Both the position numbers and the translations under genes were made by a program. From CAYNUJ01 sp964573255 (GTDB taxonomy: Bacteria; Bacteroidota; Ignavibacteria; Ignavibacteriales; Melioribacteraceae): a stretch of DNA of 38,535 nucleotides. This document shows, in pieces, positions 24,134 to 32,394 of this stretch (positions within the stretch are counted from its first letter, which is position 1; each line of letters starts with the position of its first letter). The stretch covers positions 1 to 38,535 of the forward strand of contig CAZNJB010000030.1 of assembly GCA_964573255.1 (NCBI GenBank). Direction: 5' to 3'. The notes below the pieces were generated by a model that saw only the letters and a list, made by a program, of their open reading frames with translations, ran no database searches and was not told the origin of the DNA.

Positions 24134-24661
24134 ATGAAAATTAGAATATTCCAAATAGCAGTGATCTTTACATTTATTTCAACGATTACATTTGCTCAAA
24201 ATTACAATTCTATCGGGTTGGTTTCTTCCAATCTAGTCAACATCGAAAACGACAATAAAATCAGTGACATAGAACATCCCTTTGGTTACGGTTTTATTTT
24301 TGGAAGAAGCCTTTCCGATAATGTAACAGCAGCAGTTACTTTCGAATATGTAAAAGGAAATTTGGAAAATAATTCGGGTGAACAAAAAGATTATCGCGCA
24401 CACGTTTCTGTCTTTGTAACCCCTATTAAGTTCGGTAAGTTCGCTCCCTATTTTTCGGGCGGAGCGGTAATTTCTCAAATTAATACTACGTTAAATAATC
24501 AACCCGAAGAAAAAGACACCAGAATGTTCGGACGCTTCGGTTTGGGTGTAGATTATCAATTCATCGATAACTTCGCAATTAACGTTGATTTTGGCTTTTA
24601 CTCAAACGGCCTTAAATTCAACGGTATGTCGAATAGTATTGGATTAAGATTTATCTGGTAA
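24134..24661 (+). CDS. Small outer-membrane beta-barrel-like protein in the exporter operon
   Basis: The product has 175 residues. Residues 1-21 are a signal peptide (MKIRIFQIAVIFTFISTITF, then AQ). The mature part alternates polar and aromatic or hydrophobic residues (VTAAVTFEYVKGN, YRAHVSVFVTPIKFG, FAPYFSGGAVIS, NFAINVDFGFYSNGL). It ends in Trp after Phe-Ile (SIGLRFIW), the usual C-terminal aromatic residue of outer-membrane barrels of the OmpA/OmpW size, which have about eight strands. It starts one base after the second permease stop, behind GAGAGG, and is followed by the operon terminator. It is therefore co-expressed with the exporter, although its role there is unknown. Confidence 0.82.
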   Translation: MKIRIFQIAVIFTFISTITFAQNYNSIGLVSSNLVNIENDNKISDIEHPFGYGFIFGRSLSDNVTAAVTFEYVKGNLENNSGEQKDYRAHVSVFVTPIKFGKFAPYFSGGAVISQINTTLNNQPEEKDTRMFGRFGLGVDYQFIDNFAINVDFGFYSNGLKFNGMSNSIGLRFIW

Positions 24662-24684
24662 ACCATTACCACCCTCCTAAGATG

Positions 24685-24711
24685 CGGCGGGCTTAATTGC
24701 CCGCCGTTTTT
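24685..24711 (+). terminator. Rho-independent terminator of the exporter operon
   Basis: CGGCGGGC / GCCCGCCG (8-bp stem, loop TTAATT) is followed by TTTTT. It lies 23 bases after the last exporter gene and in front of the convergent flavoprotein gene. Confidence 0.95.
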
Positions 24712-24729
24712 CTAAATAAATCAATAATT

Positions 24730-27219
24730 TCATTTGCCGCTATACCAACCATTATTTTCAAGAACTGGAACTTCCAATTCCTTATATGCAGTATTGTCAG
24801 GATCCGCTTTAGGTAAAGAACCGAATGATAACACATTAGTCGGACAACTCGAAATGCATGTGGAACATCTGACGCACTCCACATCATTCATTGGAATTCC
24901 TTTATTAGCATAACTCATTACGTCAATACCCATATGACAAACCTTAGTACAAATATTGCACGATATACATTTCTTCTTTTCAGAAAATATTCTGTATTTT
25001 GTGAACCGTGCATAAATGTGCATTAACGCTGCAAGGGGACACCCAAATCGGCACCAAATTCTTCCGCTCATAAAGAAATATACACCTAATCCTAAAACGC
25101 CGGCAAATATTACATCAATAGCTACATAATAAAACGTATGGAAAAAATCTGCAGTATAATTAAGCGATTCATTTATCACCGGTATTCTTATATTATAAAC
25201 GATTCCAATCAGTTTGAAGAGAGTAATGATAAATGCCGCTCCCAAAATCCATTGTCCTATATTTTCCCACTTCTTAGCCTTAGCTCCATGCGGTGCAAGA
25301 GTTCTATACTCATCTCCCAAAGTTTCGGCTAATCCTCCGCAAGAACATATCCAGCCACAATAAGCACCTTTACCCCATTTATATACTATTGCTGGGATAA
25401 TGACAAAGGTTTGAATTATGCTGAACACCAACCAAAAGGTTGTAATGTGTGAATTATATAAATTGCTGAAATTAAGAGGCCAAGCAAGTATAAAGCCATA
25501 AGAACGCCAATAACTTTCACCGGGAAATATCTCTGTCATTATAAAGCCGTCTTTCGCTCCCAAAGCCCCTATCGAACCCAAATAAGGAAAGATGAATTCA
25601 GGCAAAAGGAATAAAAACATTACTTGAACTATCATCAGCGACCAGGTTTGCCGTTTTATATATCCAGTCGGCTTTACATGTATTCTTCGTAAACCAAAGA
25701 TTACAATCGTTAATGAATACATTGCAGTGTACCAAAACCCTTGCGATTTGCCAAGCAATTGATATCCAAGATAACGCCCTCCGAAAAATACGATCAAGAA
25801 GAATATCCCCATAACAATAAAATACAAATACTTGAAAGTTTGCCAATTGGGTTTTACATCCTTTGAATGACTTTGTATGAATCGAAACAGCACATAAATT
25901 CCGAGTAGAACAAAACCGATAAAAGAAACATAAGCTACTAAAGCATTAAAATATTTTGTTGCATTCCATACGCGCACTTTATCCGAAAACAATGAAGATA
26001 ATAGAACACCCGGTAAAGTTAAAACATGATACCAAAAATTTGTTGAAAAGAATGTGGAAACCGCATCTCCGAACGAATCTATTTTAAGATTAGTAAAGTG
26101 CTTAAAAAAAGAAGCTGAACTTTTTCCGAAATACAAGACTCCGGCAAACAACAATAGAAGTGCAAATTGGAGCTTACTGAAGGTATCCATTTCACCTTCC
26201 AGTTTAATACCGCTCCGTTTGAAAAATTCTACCGGTAATTCTCTTCCAATCAACACAAATACCATCGAATTCTGAATGCTGAATTTCTCACCCTTGGAAT
26301 CCTTAAGCACAACTTTATCATCGAGTATTTCAACAACTTCCGTTTCCATTAATTTCTTAATTTTTCCTTGAGAAACTAATTCTTCAAGCTTATTAATATT
26401 ACCTTCTTTCGGTCTGCTGAACTCTTTCTTTCTGTATGAAATGGAAACTGATTTTGCATACTCTGCAACCGCAATAGCGGTTTCGAGGGCACTATCGCCT
26501 CCGCCTACAATCAATACATCATGTCCCAAGGAATCCGCTGGGTCGAACAAACGATTAAATACTTTTGGTGTACATTCTCCCGGCACATTCAACATTCTAG
26601 CATTACCGGATTTACCGATTGCTAAAATTACACGGAGGCATTTATACGTTTTTGAATTAGTTTTAAGCTCGAAATAATTGCCCTTCTTCTTTATTTCCTC
26701 AACCATTATACCTTCAACAATTGGCAATGGAATATCTTTAATTTGTCTTTCTAACTCTTGAATTAGAGTTTCCTTGCTCCCGTTTTGAATTTTCAAGTCG
26801 GATTTTTGCTCATAACTTTCCGGTTCAGCAAAAATCGGTTTGCCTTTTGGAAAATTTATTATAGTACTGAATTTTTGAGAAGATTCGAGGATGATAAAAT
26901 TACATTTATTCTTAGCGGCTTCCAATCCCGCCGATATTCCCGCCGGTCCGGCACCGATAATGATAAAATCATAAATTGCACTATTGTTATTTCTTTTTCT
27001 GGCTTCCAGAAATTCTTTATCATTCAATAAATAATCTATCCTAGCCTTGCCGCTTTCAGCCGCTAATTTTAATAGCGGAATCCCTGTCAAATCACCGGCA
27101 ACGAAAATACCCTTCACCGAAGTTTCCCCGTTTTCATCAATTAAAGGATAGCGTTCAACTTCTCCAACGGGATTATCTTTTTGAAGCCAAGAAAAATATT
27201 TGTTATTCAATAAATCCAT
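24730..27219 (-). CDS. Permuted flavin reductase fused to a membrane polyferredoxin
   Basis: The product has 829 residues in three parts. Part 1 (1-340) is a thioredoxin-reductase-like flavoprotein, with the FAD motif GAGPAG at 89-94, the NAD(P)H motif GGGDSALE at 239-246, and VFVLIGRELP at 320-329. The family's closing FAD block (ENGETSVKGIFVAGD) stands at residues 29-43, before the FAD motif, instead of after the last motif. Part 2 (about 350-710) has roughly nine to ten membrane helices. Part 3 resembles NapH/NosR-type electron-transfer proteins: CGWICSCGG (Cys 621, 625, 627) and CRFGCP (Cys 723, 727). Two CxxCxxCxxxC clusters follow (751-761 and 782-792), enough for two [4Fe-4S] centres. 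It probably takes electrons from NAD(P)H through FAD and iron-sulfur centres, at or across the membrane. The acceptor is unknown. Confidence 0.85.
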   Translation of the reverse strand: MDLLNNKYFSWLQKDNPVGEVERYPLIDENGETSVKGIFVAGDLTGIPLLKLAAESGKARIDYLLNDKEFLEARKRNNNSAIYDFIIIGAGPAGISAGLEAAKNKCNFIILESSQKFSTIINFPKGKPIFAEPESYEQKSDLKIQNGSKETLIQELERQIKDIPLPIVEGIMVEEIKKKGNYFELKTNSKTYKCLRVILAIGKSGNARMLNVPGECTPKVFNRLFDPADSLGHDVLIVGGGDSALETAIAVAEYAKSVSISYRKKEFSRPKEGNINKLEELVSQGKIKKLMETEVVEILDDKVVLKDSKGEKFSIQNSMVFVLIGRELPVEFFKRSGIKLEGEMDTFSKLQFALLLLFAGVLYFGKSSASFFKHFTNLKIDSFGDAVSTFFSTNFWYHVLTLPGVLLSSLFSDKVRVWNATKYFNALVAYVSFIGFVLLGIYVLFRFIQSHSKDVKPNWQTFKYLYFIVMGIFFLIVFFGGRYLGYQLLGKSQGFWYTAMYSLTIVIFGLRRIHVKPTGYIKRQTWSLMIVQVMFLFLLPEFIFPYLGSIGALGAKDGFIMTEIFPGESYWRSYGFILAWPLNFSNLYNSHITTFWLVFSIIQTFVIIPAIVYKWGKGAYCGWICSCGGLAETLGDEYRTLAPHGAKAKKWENIGQWILGAAFIITLFKLIGIVYNIRIPVINESLNYTADFFHTFYYVAIDVIFAGVLGLGVYFFMSGRIWCRFGCPLAALMHIYARFTKYRIFSEKKKCISCNICTKVCHMGIDVMSYANKGIPMNDVECVRCSTCISSCPTNVLSFGSLPKADPDNTAYKELEVPVLENNGWYSGK

Positions 27220-27389
27220 TAGTAAACCATTTATTCTATTATTTTAATATTCAAATCTTTTATTTCTTAAAGAGTAAAATTTTTGACATTTAATATTGTT
27301 TAATAAAATAAATATTTTCTCAAGCAAATGAATATTCAATGGGATTATATCATCGTAATAAAGTTATGGTTTACAGATAAATGGTTTCA

Positions 27390-28643
27390 TCAAACTCTTG
27401 TTATTTTGGCTCCCAATTCATTCAATCTTTTATCAATCTCTACATAACCTCGGTCAATTAATTCCACGTGGTCAATTCTGCTTTTACCTTCTGCTGCCAT
27501 AGCGGCAATAACAAGTGCAATGCCTGCACGAATATCTGGACTCGATAATGACTGTCCCCGCAAACGGGATGGACCGTAAACCAGAACACGATGCGGGTCG
27601 CACTGCGTGATTTCTGCCCCCATAATAATTAATTTATCTACAAAAAACATTCGCGATTCGAACATCCAATCGTGACAGAGGGTCACACCTTCCGTTTGTG
27701 TTGCCAATACTATGAAAGGACTCATTAAATCTGTTGGGAAAGCGGGCCACAAACCGACTTGTACTTTATGTGTTCCGCATTTTAAGTTGGATTTTTTGAT
27801 TGTCAAAATATTATCCTGCAATTCAAAATCAACACTCATTCTATTCAAATGATAAAGAGTCATCTGCAGATGTTCTTCTACAGCATCGTGAATTACAAGA
27901 CTGCCGCCTGTAGCAGCTGCTGCAACAGCAAATGTTCCCGCTTCAATATGATCCGGAACAACGGAATGTTCAAAACCGGAAAGTTTTCTGCTACCTTTGA
28001 TAAATATTCTATTCGTACCCTCACCCTTTATTTCTGCGCCCATCTTTTTGAGAACAATTGCCAAGTCTTCCACATGCGGTTCACTTGCCGCATTGTAAAT
28101 TGTAAATTCACCTTCAAGATTTGCAGCCAAGAGCAAAGCATTCTCGGTAGCGGTAACTGAAGCTTCTTTTAAGAATAATTTTTCTCTTCTATCGGAGGAA
28201 AGAATTAATTTATAAACATCGTCATCAAAATTTTCTTCCGCACCCAAAGCAGAGAAAACATCAAGATTGCTATCCAGTCTTCTTCTTCCAATTACACATC
28301 CTCCCGGCGGTGGAAATTCCGTATGACCGAATTTCGCTAAAAGAGGCGATGCAAATAATATTGAAGCCCGTAATTTACTCGCCGATTTTTTATTCAATGA
28401 AGAATGCTCTAATTCTCCCGTTATTATTATAGTTGAAGAATCCTGCCATTCTACTTTTCTTCCAAGTTCAACAAGTAAATCGAGCATAACTTCAACATCT
28501 CTAATTTTAGGGACATTCTTAATCAAACAATCTTCATCAGTTAAAGCAGCGGCTGCAATTATTGGCAGAGCGGCATTTTTATTTCCGGCTACTTTAATTT
28601 CTCCTTTAAGCGGGGTTCTGCCTTCAATAATAAATTCAGACAT
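27390..28643 (-). CDS. murA: UDP-N-acetylglucosamine 1-carboxyvinyltransferase
   Basis: The product has 417 residues, the normal length. It transfers enolpyruvate from PEP to UDP-GlcNAc, the first committed step of peptidoglycan synthesis in the cytosol. The two-domain EPSP-synthase fold is visible in GEIKVAGNKNAALPIIAAAA, with catalytic Lys22. The active-site Cys is C116 in PPPGGCVIGRRRLD, so fosfomycin sensitivity is expected from the family. Further blocks are TATENALLLAA, EAGTFAVAAAATGG, WPAFPTDLMSPF and DIRAGIALVIAAMAAEGKS. The loop reads GRRRLD where many MurA have GARPVD. It begins inside the murB stop (TAATG, one-base overlap), is the last gene of the mutS-to-murA run, and performs the step before MurB. 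No clear terminator follows. Confidence 0.96.
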   Translation of the reverse strand: MSEFIIEGRTPLKGEIKVAGNKNAALPIIAAAALTDEDCLIKNVPKIRDVEVMLDLLVELGRKVEWQDSSTIIITGELEHSSLNKKSASKLRASILFASPLLAKFGHTEFPPPGGCVIGRRRLDSNLDVFSALGAEENFDDDVYKLILSSDRREKLFLKEASVTATENALLLAANLEGEFTIYNAASEPHVEDLAIVLKKMGAEIKGEGTNRIFIKGSRKLSGFEHSVVPDHIEAGTFAVAAAATGGSLVIHDAVEEHLQMTLYHLNRMSVDFELQDNILTIKKSNLKCGTHKVQVGLWPAFPTDLMSPFIVLATQTEGVTLCHDWMFESRMFFVDKLIIMGAEITQCDPHRVLVYGPSRLRGQSLSSPDIRAGIALVIAAMAAEGKSRIDHVELIDRGYVEIDKRLNELGAKITRV

Positions 28644-29647
28644 TAAAACTCTCCTACAAATTCTATTTCCGTTTCCAAATCTATATTCAACTTTTCTTTA
28701 ACTTTATTCTTAATTAACAAATGCAAATCAAAAATATCCTTCGCCGTTGCGTTATTAAAATTTTCGATGAACGCCGCGTGAGAAGGGGATATTCTTGCAC
28801 CGCCTATTTCATACCCTTTTAATTTCAATATTTTATCTATTATGTAACCAATGGAAGTGGATTCCAATTTCAGCTTATTTTTCTCCTCTTCGCTTAAATT
28901 TTTGAAAACACACCCGGCAGAATCTTTCGGCTGAATTGATTTCTTTTTTGCCCAAAGGGAAGCCTTCTCTTTTGCAATTGAACCGTCACCTTTGGGTAGT
29001 GCTAATTCAACACGCAATACAGTCTCTTTCGTTTTATGAAGCTTACTGTAGTCGTAATCGAAGTCAAAATAATCATTATCAACTTTTTTTATTGAACCTT
29101 CCGAAAAAAGTTCCGCCGAAATAATATAATCCGAAATAAACTTATCCCCTCCGTGCAAATTCATATAAACTGCACCACCAAGCGTGCAAGGAATTCCTGC
29201 AAAACTTTCCAAACCGACAATATTATTATCGAACAATTTATTCATCAAATATTGAATTCTCACACCGCTTTCTGCAATAACTCTTACTTTTTCATTCTCT
29301 CTACTTGTAGACTCATTAAATGTAAAATCAAATCTTGCTTTAACTGTTTTGGTTTTTAAGGATGAGTTAAATTCCCCGGTAATTTCAAAATTATTGGCGT
29401 TATTTAAAATCACAAATCCGTCTATCCCCTTATCGGAAATAACTACATTACTTCCTTTGCCTAAAATGAAATATGGAATATTAAATTGCCGGAGAGTTTT
29501 TAAAACATTAAATAATTGATTTGAATCGGTTACTTCAACAAAGTATTTTGCCGGTCCGCCAACTTTTATTGTAGTATAATTTTTGAGTGGTTCATTTTTT
29601 ACAACAGTGAGATTTAGTTCCGCTAATTTTTTGGTAATCTCGCTCAT
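28643..29647 (-). CDS. murB: UDP-N-acetylenolpyruvoylglucosamine reductase
   Basis: The product has 334 residues from ATG 29647. It reduces the MurA product with NADPH and FAD to UDP-MurNAc. The FAD-binding part shows NYTTIKVGGPAKYFVEV, then LGKGSNVVISDKG and ESFAGIPCTLGGAVYMNLH. The substrate part has QPKDSAGCVFKN, IGYIIDKILKLKGYEIGGAR and SPSHAAFIEN. The proton-donor position, Ser in E. coli MurB, is Cys here (C246), a substitution seen in other bacteria. A segment of about 25 residues around 93-120 is longer and more polar than in typical MurB. An in-frame TTG at 29656 overlaps the tyrA stop and could be the start instead, adding three residues. The gene is coupled to murA by a one-base overlap. 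Confidence 0.94.
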   Translation of the reverse strand: MSEITKKLAELNLTVVKNEPLKNYTTIKVGGPAKYFVEVTDSNQLFNVLKTLRQFNIPYFILGKGSNVVISDKGIDGFVILNNANNFEITGEFNSSLKTKTVKARFDFTFNESTSRENEKVRVIAESGVRIQYLMNKLFDNNIVGLESFAGIPCTLGGAVYMNLHGGDKFISDYIISAELFSEGSIKKVDNDYFDFDYDYSKLHKTKETVLRVELALPKGDGSIAKEKASLWAKKKSIQPKDSAGCVFKNLSEEEKNKLKLESTSIGYIIDKILKLKGYEIGGARISPSHAAFIENFNNATAKDIFDLHLLIKNKVKEKLNIDLETEIEFVGEF

Positions 29648-29652
29648 TGTTA

Positions 29653-30735
29653 TCAATGGTTCTTAATTGAAAAACCTATTGAACTTAGTAACTTACGAGC
29701 GTTTAATGCATCGCTTTCAGATTCGAAGGATAACCGGAATGTTCCACCTGTACCCTCTCTAATCTTCAACAATTCGATATCCTTAATATTTATCTTATGG
29801 TCGAATAGTGTTGATGATATTTGGCTAATTACTCCCGGTTCATCTTTAACGAATACAAAAATATCGTATAACGGATTGAGAAAACCTTTTGCATTCATCG
29901 GAATTTCATCCCTCTTCCGGCGCGAAGTTTCGAACTTTTCGCTAAGTTCCTCTACGGAAAAATTTTGCACATCGGATTTAATTTGCTTCAATTCCTCAAT
30001 TAAATTATCGAGAGCCAATTCAATTTTATTCTTATTGAATTTAATAACCGATTCCCAAATATCGAAAGAGCTGGATGCAATACGCGTCATATCCCGGAAT
30101 CCGCCGCCTGCAAAATCCATATAGTTTATGTCATTACTCTTAGCAACGGTATTGATTAAAGAAACCGAAAGTAGCTGAGGCATATGACTTACATACGCAA
30201 TCACTTCATCGTGTTGATAAGGATTCAGAAATACAACTCTGGCTCCGAGCATTTTAACGAAGGAAATAAATTTATCGAGATGTTCCCCTTTAGGCGCTAA
30301 TGAAGAGATTATGTAAATAGCGTTTTCGAAAAGCAGCGGATCCGAATTCACATAACCGCCACTCTCCTTTCCTGTCATCGGATGCGCCCCGATATAAACA
30401 CCTCTACTCCCAAGCTCACTCCAAACATCGTTCAGGTGTCCCTTAATACCGCAAACGTCGGTTAATACATTCTCCTCGCTCATCATCGGAGCCAATTGTT
30501 TAATAATATCAACAGATGCTTCTACCGGAGCAGATAATAAAATAAGTTCGGAATTAAGGCAATCTTCTATTGAATCCAGCTTATTGTCAATAACTCCTTC
30601 CGAAAGTGCCAAATCGCAAGCTGAAGAAGTATCATAAGCGGAAATTTCGACTGAGGCATTGCTATTTTTAACGGCTTTAGCAATTGAACCGCCAATTAAC
30701 CCTAATCCGATTATACTTATCGATTTAAAAGACAC
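29653..30735 (-). CDS. tyrA: Prephenate dehydrogenase with C-terminal ACT domain
   Basis: The product has 360 residues. It oxidises and decarboxylates prephenate to 4-hydroxyphenylpyruvate, the branch to tyrosine. The Rossmann motif is ISIIGLGLIGGSIAKAVKNS. The active-site region shows GVYIGAHPMTGKESGG, and the helical domain has YQHDEVIAYVSHMPQLLSV and DFAGGGFRDMTRIASS. From about residue 285 an ACT domain follows (IFVFVKDEPGVISQISSTL, then IKDIELLKIREG and GTFRLSF), which in this enzyme class usually senses tyrosine. There is no chorismate mutase domain. The start is GTG at 30735 sharing its G with the DAHP synthase stop (TAGTG), so the two aromatic genes are translationally coupled. Confidence 0.94.
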   Translation of the reverse strand: MSFKSISIIGLGLIGGSIAKAVKNSNASVEISAYDTSSACDLALSEGVIDNKLDSIEDCLNSELILLSAPVEASVDIIKQLAPMMSEENVLTDVCGIKGHLNDVWSELGSRGVYIGAHPMTGKESGGYVNSDPLLFENAIYIISSLAPKGEHLDKFISFVKMLGARVVFLNPYQHDEVIAYVSHMPQLLSVSLINTVAKSNDINYMDFAGGGFRDMTRIASSSFDIWESVIKFNKNKIELALDNLIEELKQIKSDVQNFSVEELSEKFETSRRKRDEIPMNAKGFLNPLYDIFVFVKDEPGVISQISSTLFDHKINIKDIELLKIREGTGGTFRLSFESESDALNARKLLSSIGFSIKNH

Positions 30736-31748
30736 TATAATGTTCTACCTAAGGCTTCTGCAATTTTATTTAATTCTTTAGTAAGACTAATGAACTCATC
30801 AGGCAACAATGCTTGAGGGCCATCGGAGAATGCATGTTCGGGATCATCATGTATCTCAATCATCAATCCATCCGCACCCGCTGCAACTGCTGCTCTTGCC
30901 ATCGGAGGCACTTGATCTCTTAATCCGGTAGCATGCGAAGGATCTGCAATTACCGGCAAATGGCTCTTCTTATGAACTACTGGAATAGCCGAAAGATCGA
31001 AAGTGTTTCTTGTATATTTTTCGAACGTACGAATTCCTCTTTCGCAAAGGATTACATCTTTATTTCCGCTCGCTAAAATATATTCAGCCGACATCAGCCA
31101 TTCTTCAATTGTAGCCGATAAACCTCTTTTCAACATCACAGGTTTTCCCGCGTTTCCGAGTTCTTTAAGCAAAGAAAAATTCTGCATATTCCTTGCACCG
31201 ATTTGCAATATATCGGAGTATTGTGTTACAAGGTCAATTTGGCTTATCTGCATAACTTCAGTAATTACCAACAATCCGTATTCATCAGCAGCGGCTCTTA
31301 TAAATTTCAATCCATCTTCACCAAGACCTTGAAAAGAATATGGAGATGTACGCGGTTTAAAAGCTCCGCCTCTTAATATTTGTGCACCGGACTCCTTAAC
31401 TACTTTTGCCATTCTAAATATTTGATCTTCACTTTCTATAGAACACGGACCGGCCATCATTACAATTTTATTTCCGCCTATTTCCACGTCTTTAATTTTT
31501 ATCACCGAATCTTCCGGGTGGAAATTCCTGCTTGCTAATTTATAAGGCGCTGTTACTCTGTAAACATCGGCAACACCGGGAAGCACCTTTACTTTTCGTA
31601 TATCAAAATCAGGTTTAACTCCAATTGCTCCGAGAACCAGACTTTGAACACCCTGCGATTGGTGAACTTCGAATCCATATTCTTCTAAGTGATTAATTAC
31701 ATTTGTAATTTCATTTTTAGTCGCATTTCTTTCGAGAACTATTACCAT
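30735..31748 (-). CDS. aroF: 3-deoxy-7-phosphoheptulonate (DAHP) synthase, AroA-beta type
   Basis: The product has 337 residues. It condenses PEP and erythrose 4-phosphate, the entry step of the shikimate pathway. Residues 1-70 are the ferredoxin-like regulatory domain found in the Thermotoga/Bacillus kind (MVIVLERNATKNEITNVINH, then VLPGVADVYRVTAPYKL). The barrel shows MMAGPCSIESEDQI, then GGAFKPRTSPYSFQGLGEDG, ITEVMQ, IGARNMQNF, LKRGLSATIEEW, CERGIRTFEKYTRNT, DPSHATG, and MIEIHDDPEHAFSDG. This is the beta subtype, distinct from E. coli AroF/G/H. The N-terminal domain predicts feedback control by an aromatic amino acid, probably tyrosine given the tyrA gene that follows. ATG 31748 has GAGG before it. 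Confidence 0.94.
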   Translation of the reverse strand: MVIVLERNATKNEITNVINHLEEYGFEVHQSQGVQSLVLGAIGVKPDFDIRKVKVLPGVADVYRVTAPYKLASRNFHPEDSVIKIKDVEIGGNKIVMMAGPCSIESEDQIFRMAKVVKESGAQILRGGAFKPRTSPYSFQGLGEDGLKFIRAAADEYGLLVITEVMQISQIDLVTQYSDILQIGARNMQNFSLLKELGNAGKPVMLKRGLSATIEEWLMSAEYILASGNKDVILCERGIRTFEKYTRNTFDLSAIPVVHKKSHLPVIADPSHATGLRDQVPPMARAAVAAGADGLMIEIHDDPEHAFSDGPQALLPDEFISLTKELNKIAEALGRTL

Positions 31749-31770
31749 TTATCTATTTCCTCATATAATT

Positions 31771-32394
31771 TTATTCATGAAATTTTTTCTCTCCGGCTCT
31801 CACTTCAAAGGGTAGATGATCTTCCTTCGAAGGTATTGCGCACGAATACGCCGGGCTGTATGCGCAATAAGGATTAAACGCCAAATTAAAATCGATTGTA
31901 TATACATAATTGGGGTCTTTGTTCAATTCAAATTCCAAATACCTCCCTACACCGTAACTTTCTTTATTTGTCGTTTCATCGGTGAACCAGATACTGTAAT
32001 AAATTTTCCCGTCAAAAGAAAAATTTTTATATACATTCAATTTATAATCTTCACCGTCGTATTTAATATTCAAATATCCAAACCGAACCGCTTTCCTCGG
32101 CTCGCCTTTTGTACCGTAAATTGTTACGGTATCCGGATGGTCATAATAAAAAAGTTTACTCTTAAATACAAAGTCTGGATCGACATCAAAATAATTTAAC
32201 GGATGGAATACAACTTTTTCCGGATTATTAAACGGTGAATTGGGATTTGAGATCATATCCAAATTCTTCTGGTAGCGGATCTCTTCGATTTTCTTAATAT
32301 AAGCTTTTTCTTCGGGAGTATAATTTTTTTGACAGGAAATAACCAATAATAACAAAATTAAAGAAAGGCTGAGTATTTTATTTGATTTTATCAT
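31771..32394 (-). CDS. DUF1684 lipoprotein
   Basis: The product has 207 residues. The signal ends LLLLVISC, a good lipobox with Cys21, so the protein should be a lipoprotein in the envelope. The mature part matches the DUF1684 family in its ending NPYCAYSPAYSCAIPSKEDH, followed by LPFEVRAGEKKFHE, and in the earlier strand pattern (RKAVRFGYLNIKYDGE, YYSIWFTDETTNKESYGVGR, YLEFELN). The two Cys in the C-terminal motif could form a disulfide. The biochemical role of the family is unknown. The gene overlaps the mutS end by 17 bases and is followed after 22 bases by the DAHP synthase gene, so it is co-transcribed. Nothing in the sequence links it to either pathway. Confidence 0.88.
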   Translation of the reverse strand: MIKSNKILSLSLILLLLVISCQKNYTPEEKAYIKKIEEIRYQKNLDMISNPNSPFNNPEKVVFHPLNYFDVDPDFVFKSKLFYYDHPDTVTIYGTKGEPRKAVRFGYLNIKYDGEDYKLNVYKNFSFDGKIYYSIWFTDETTNKESYGVGRYLEFELNKDPNYVYTIDFNLAFNPYCAYSPAYSCAIPSKEDHLPFEVRAGEKKFHE

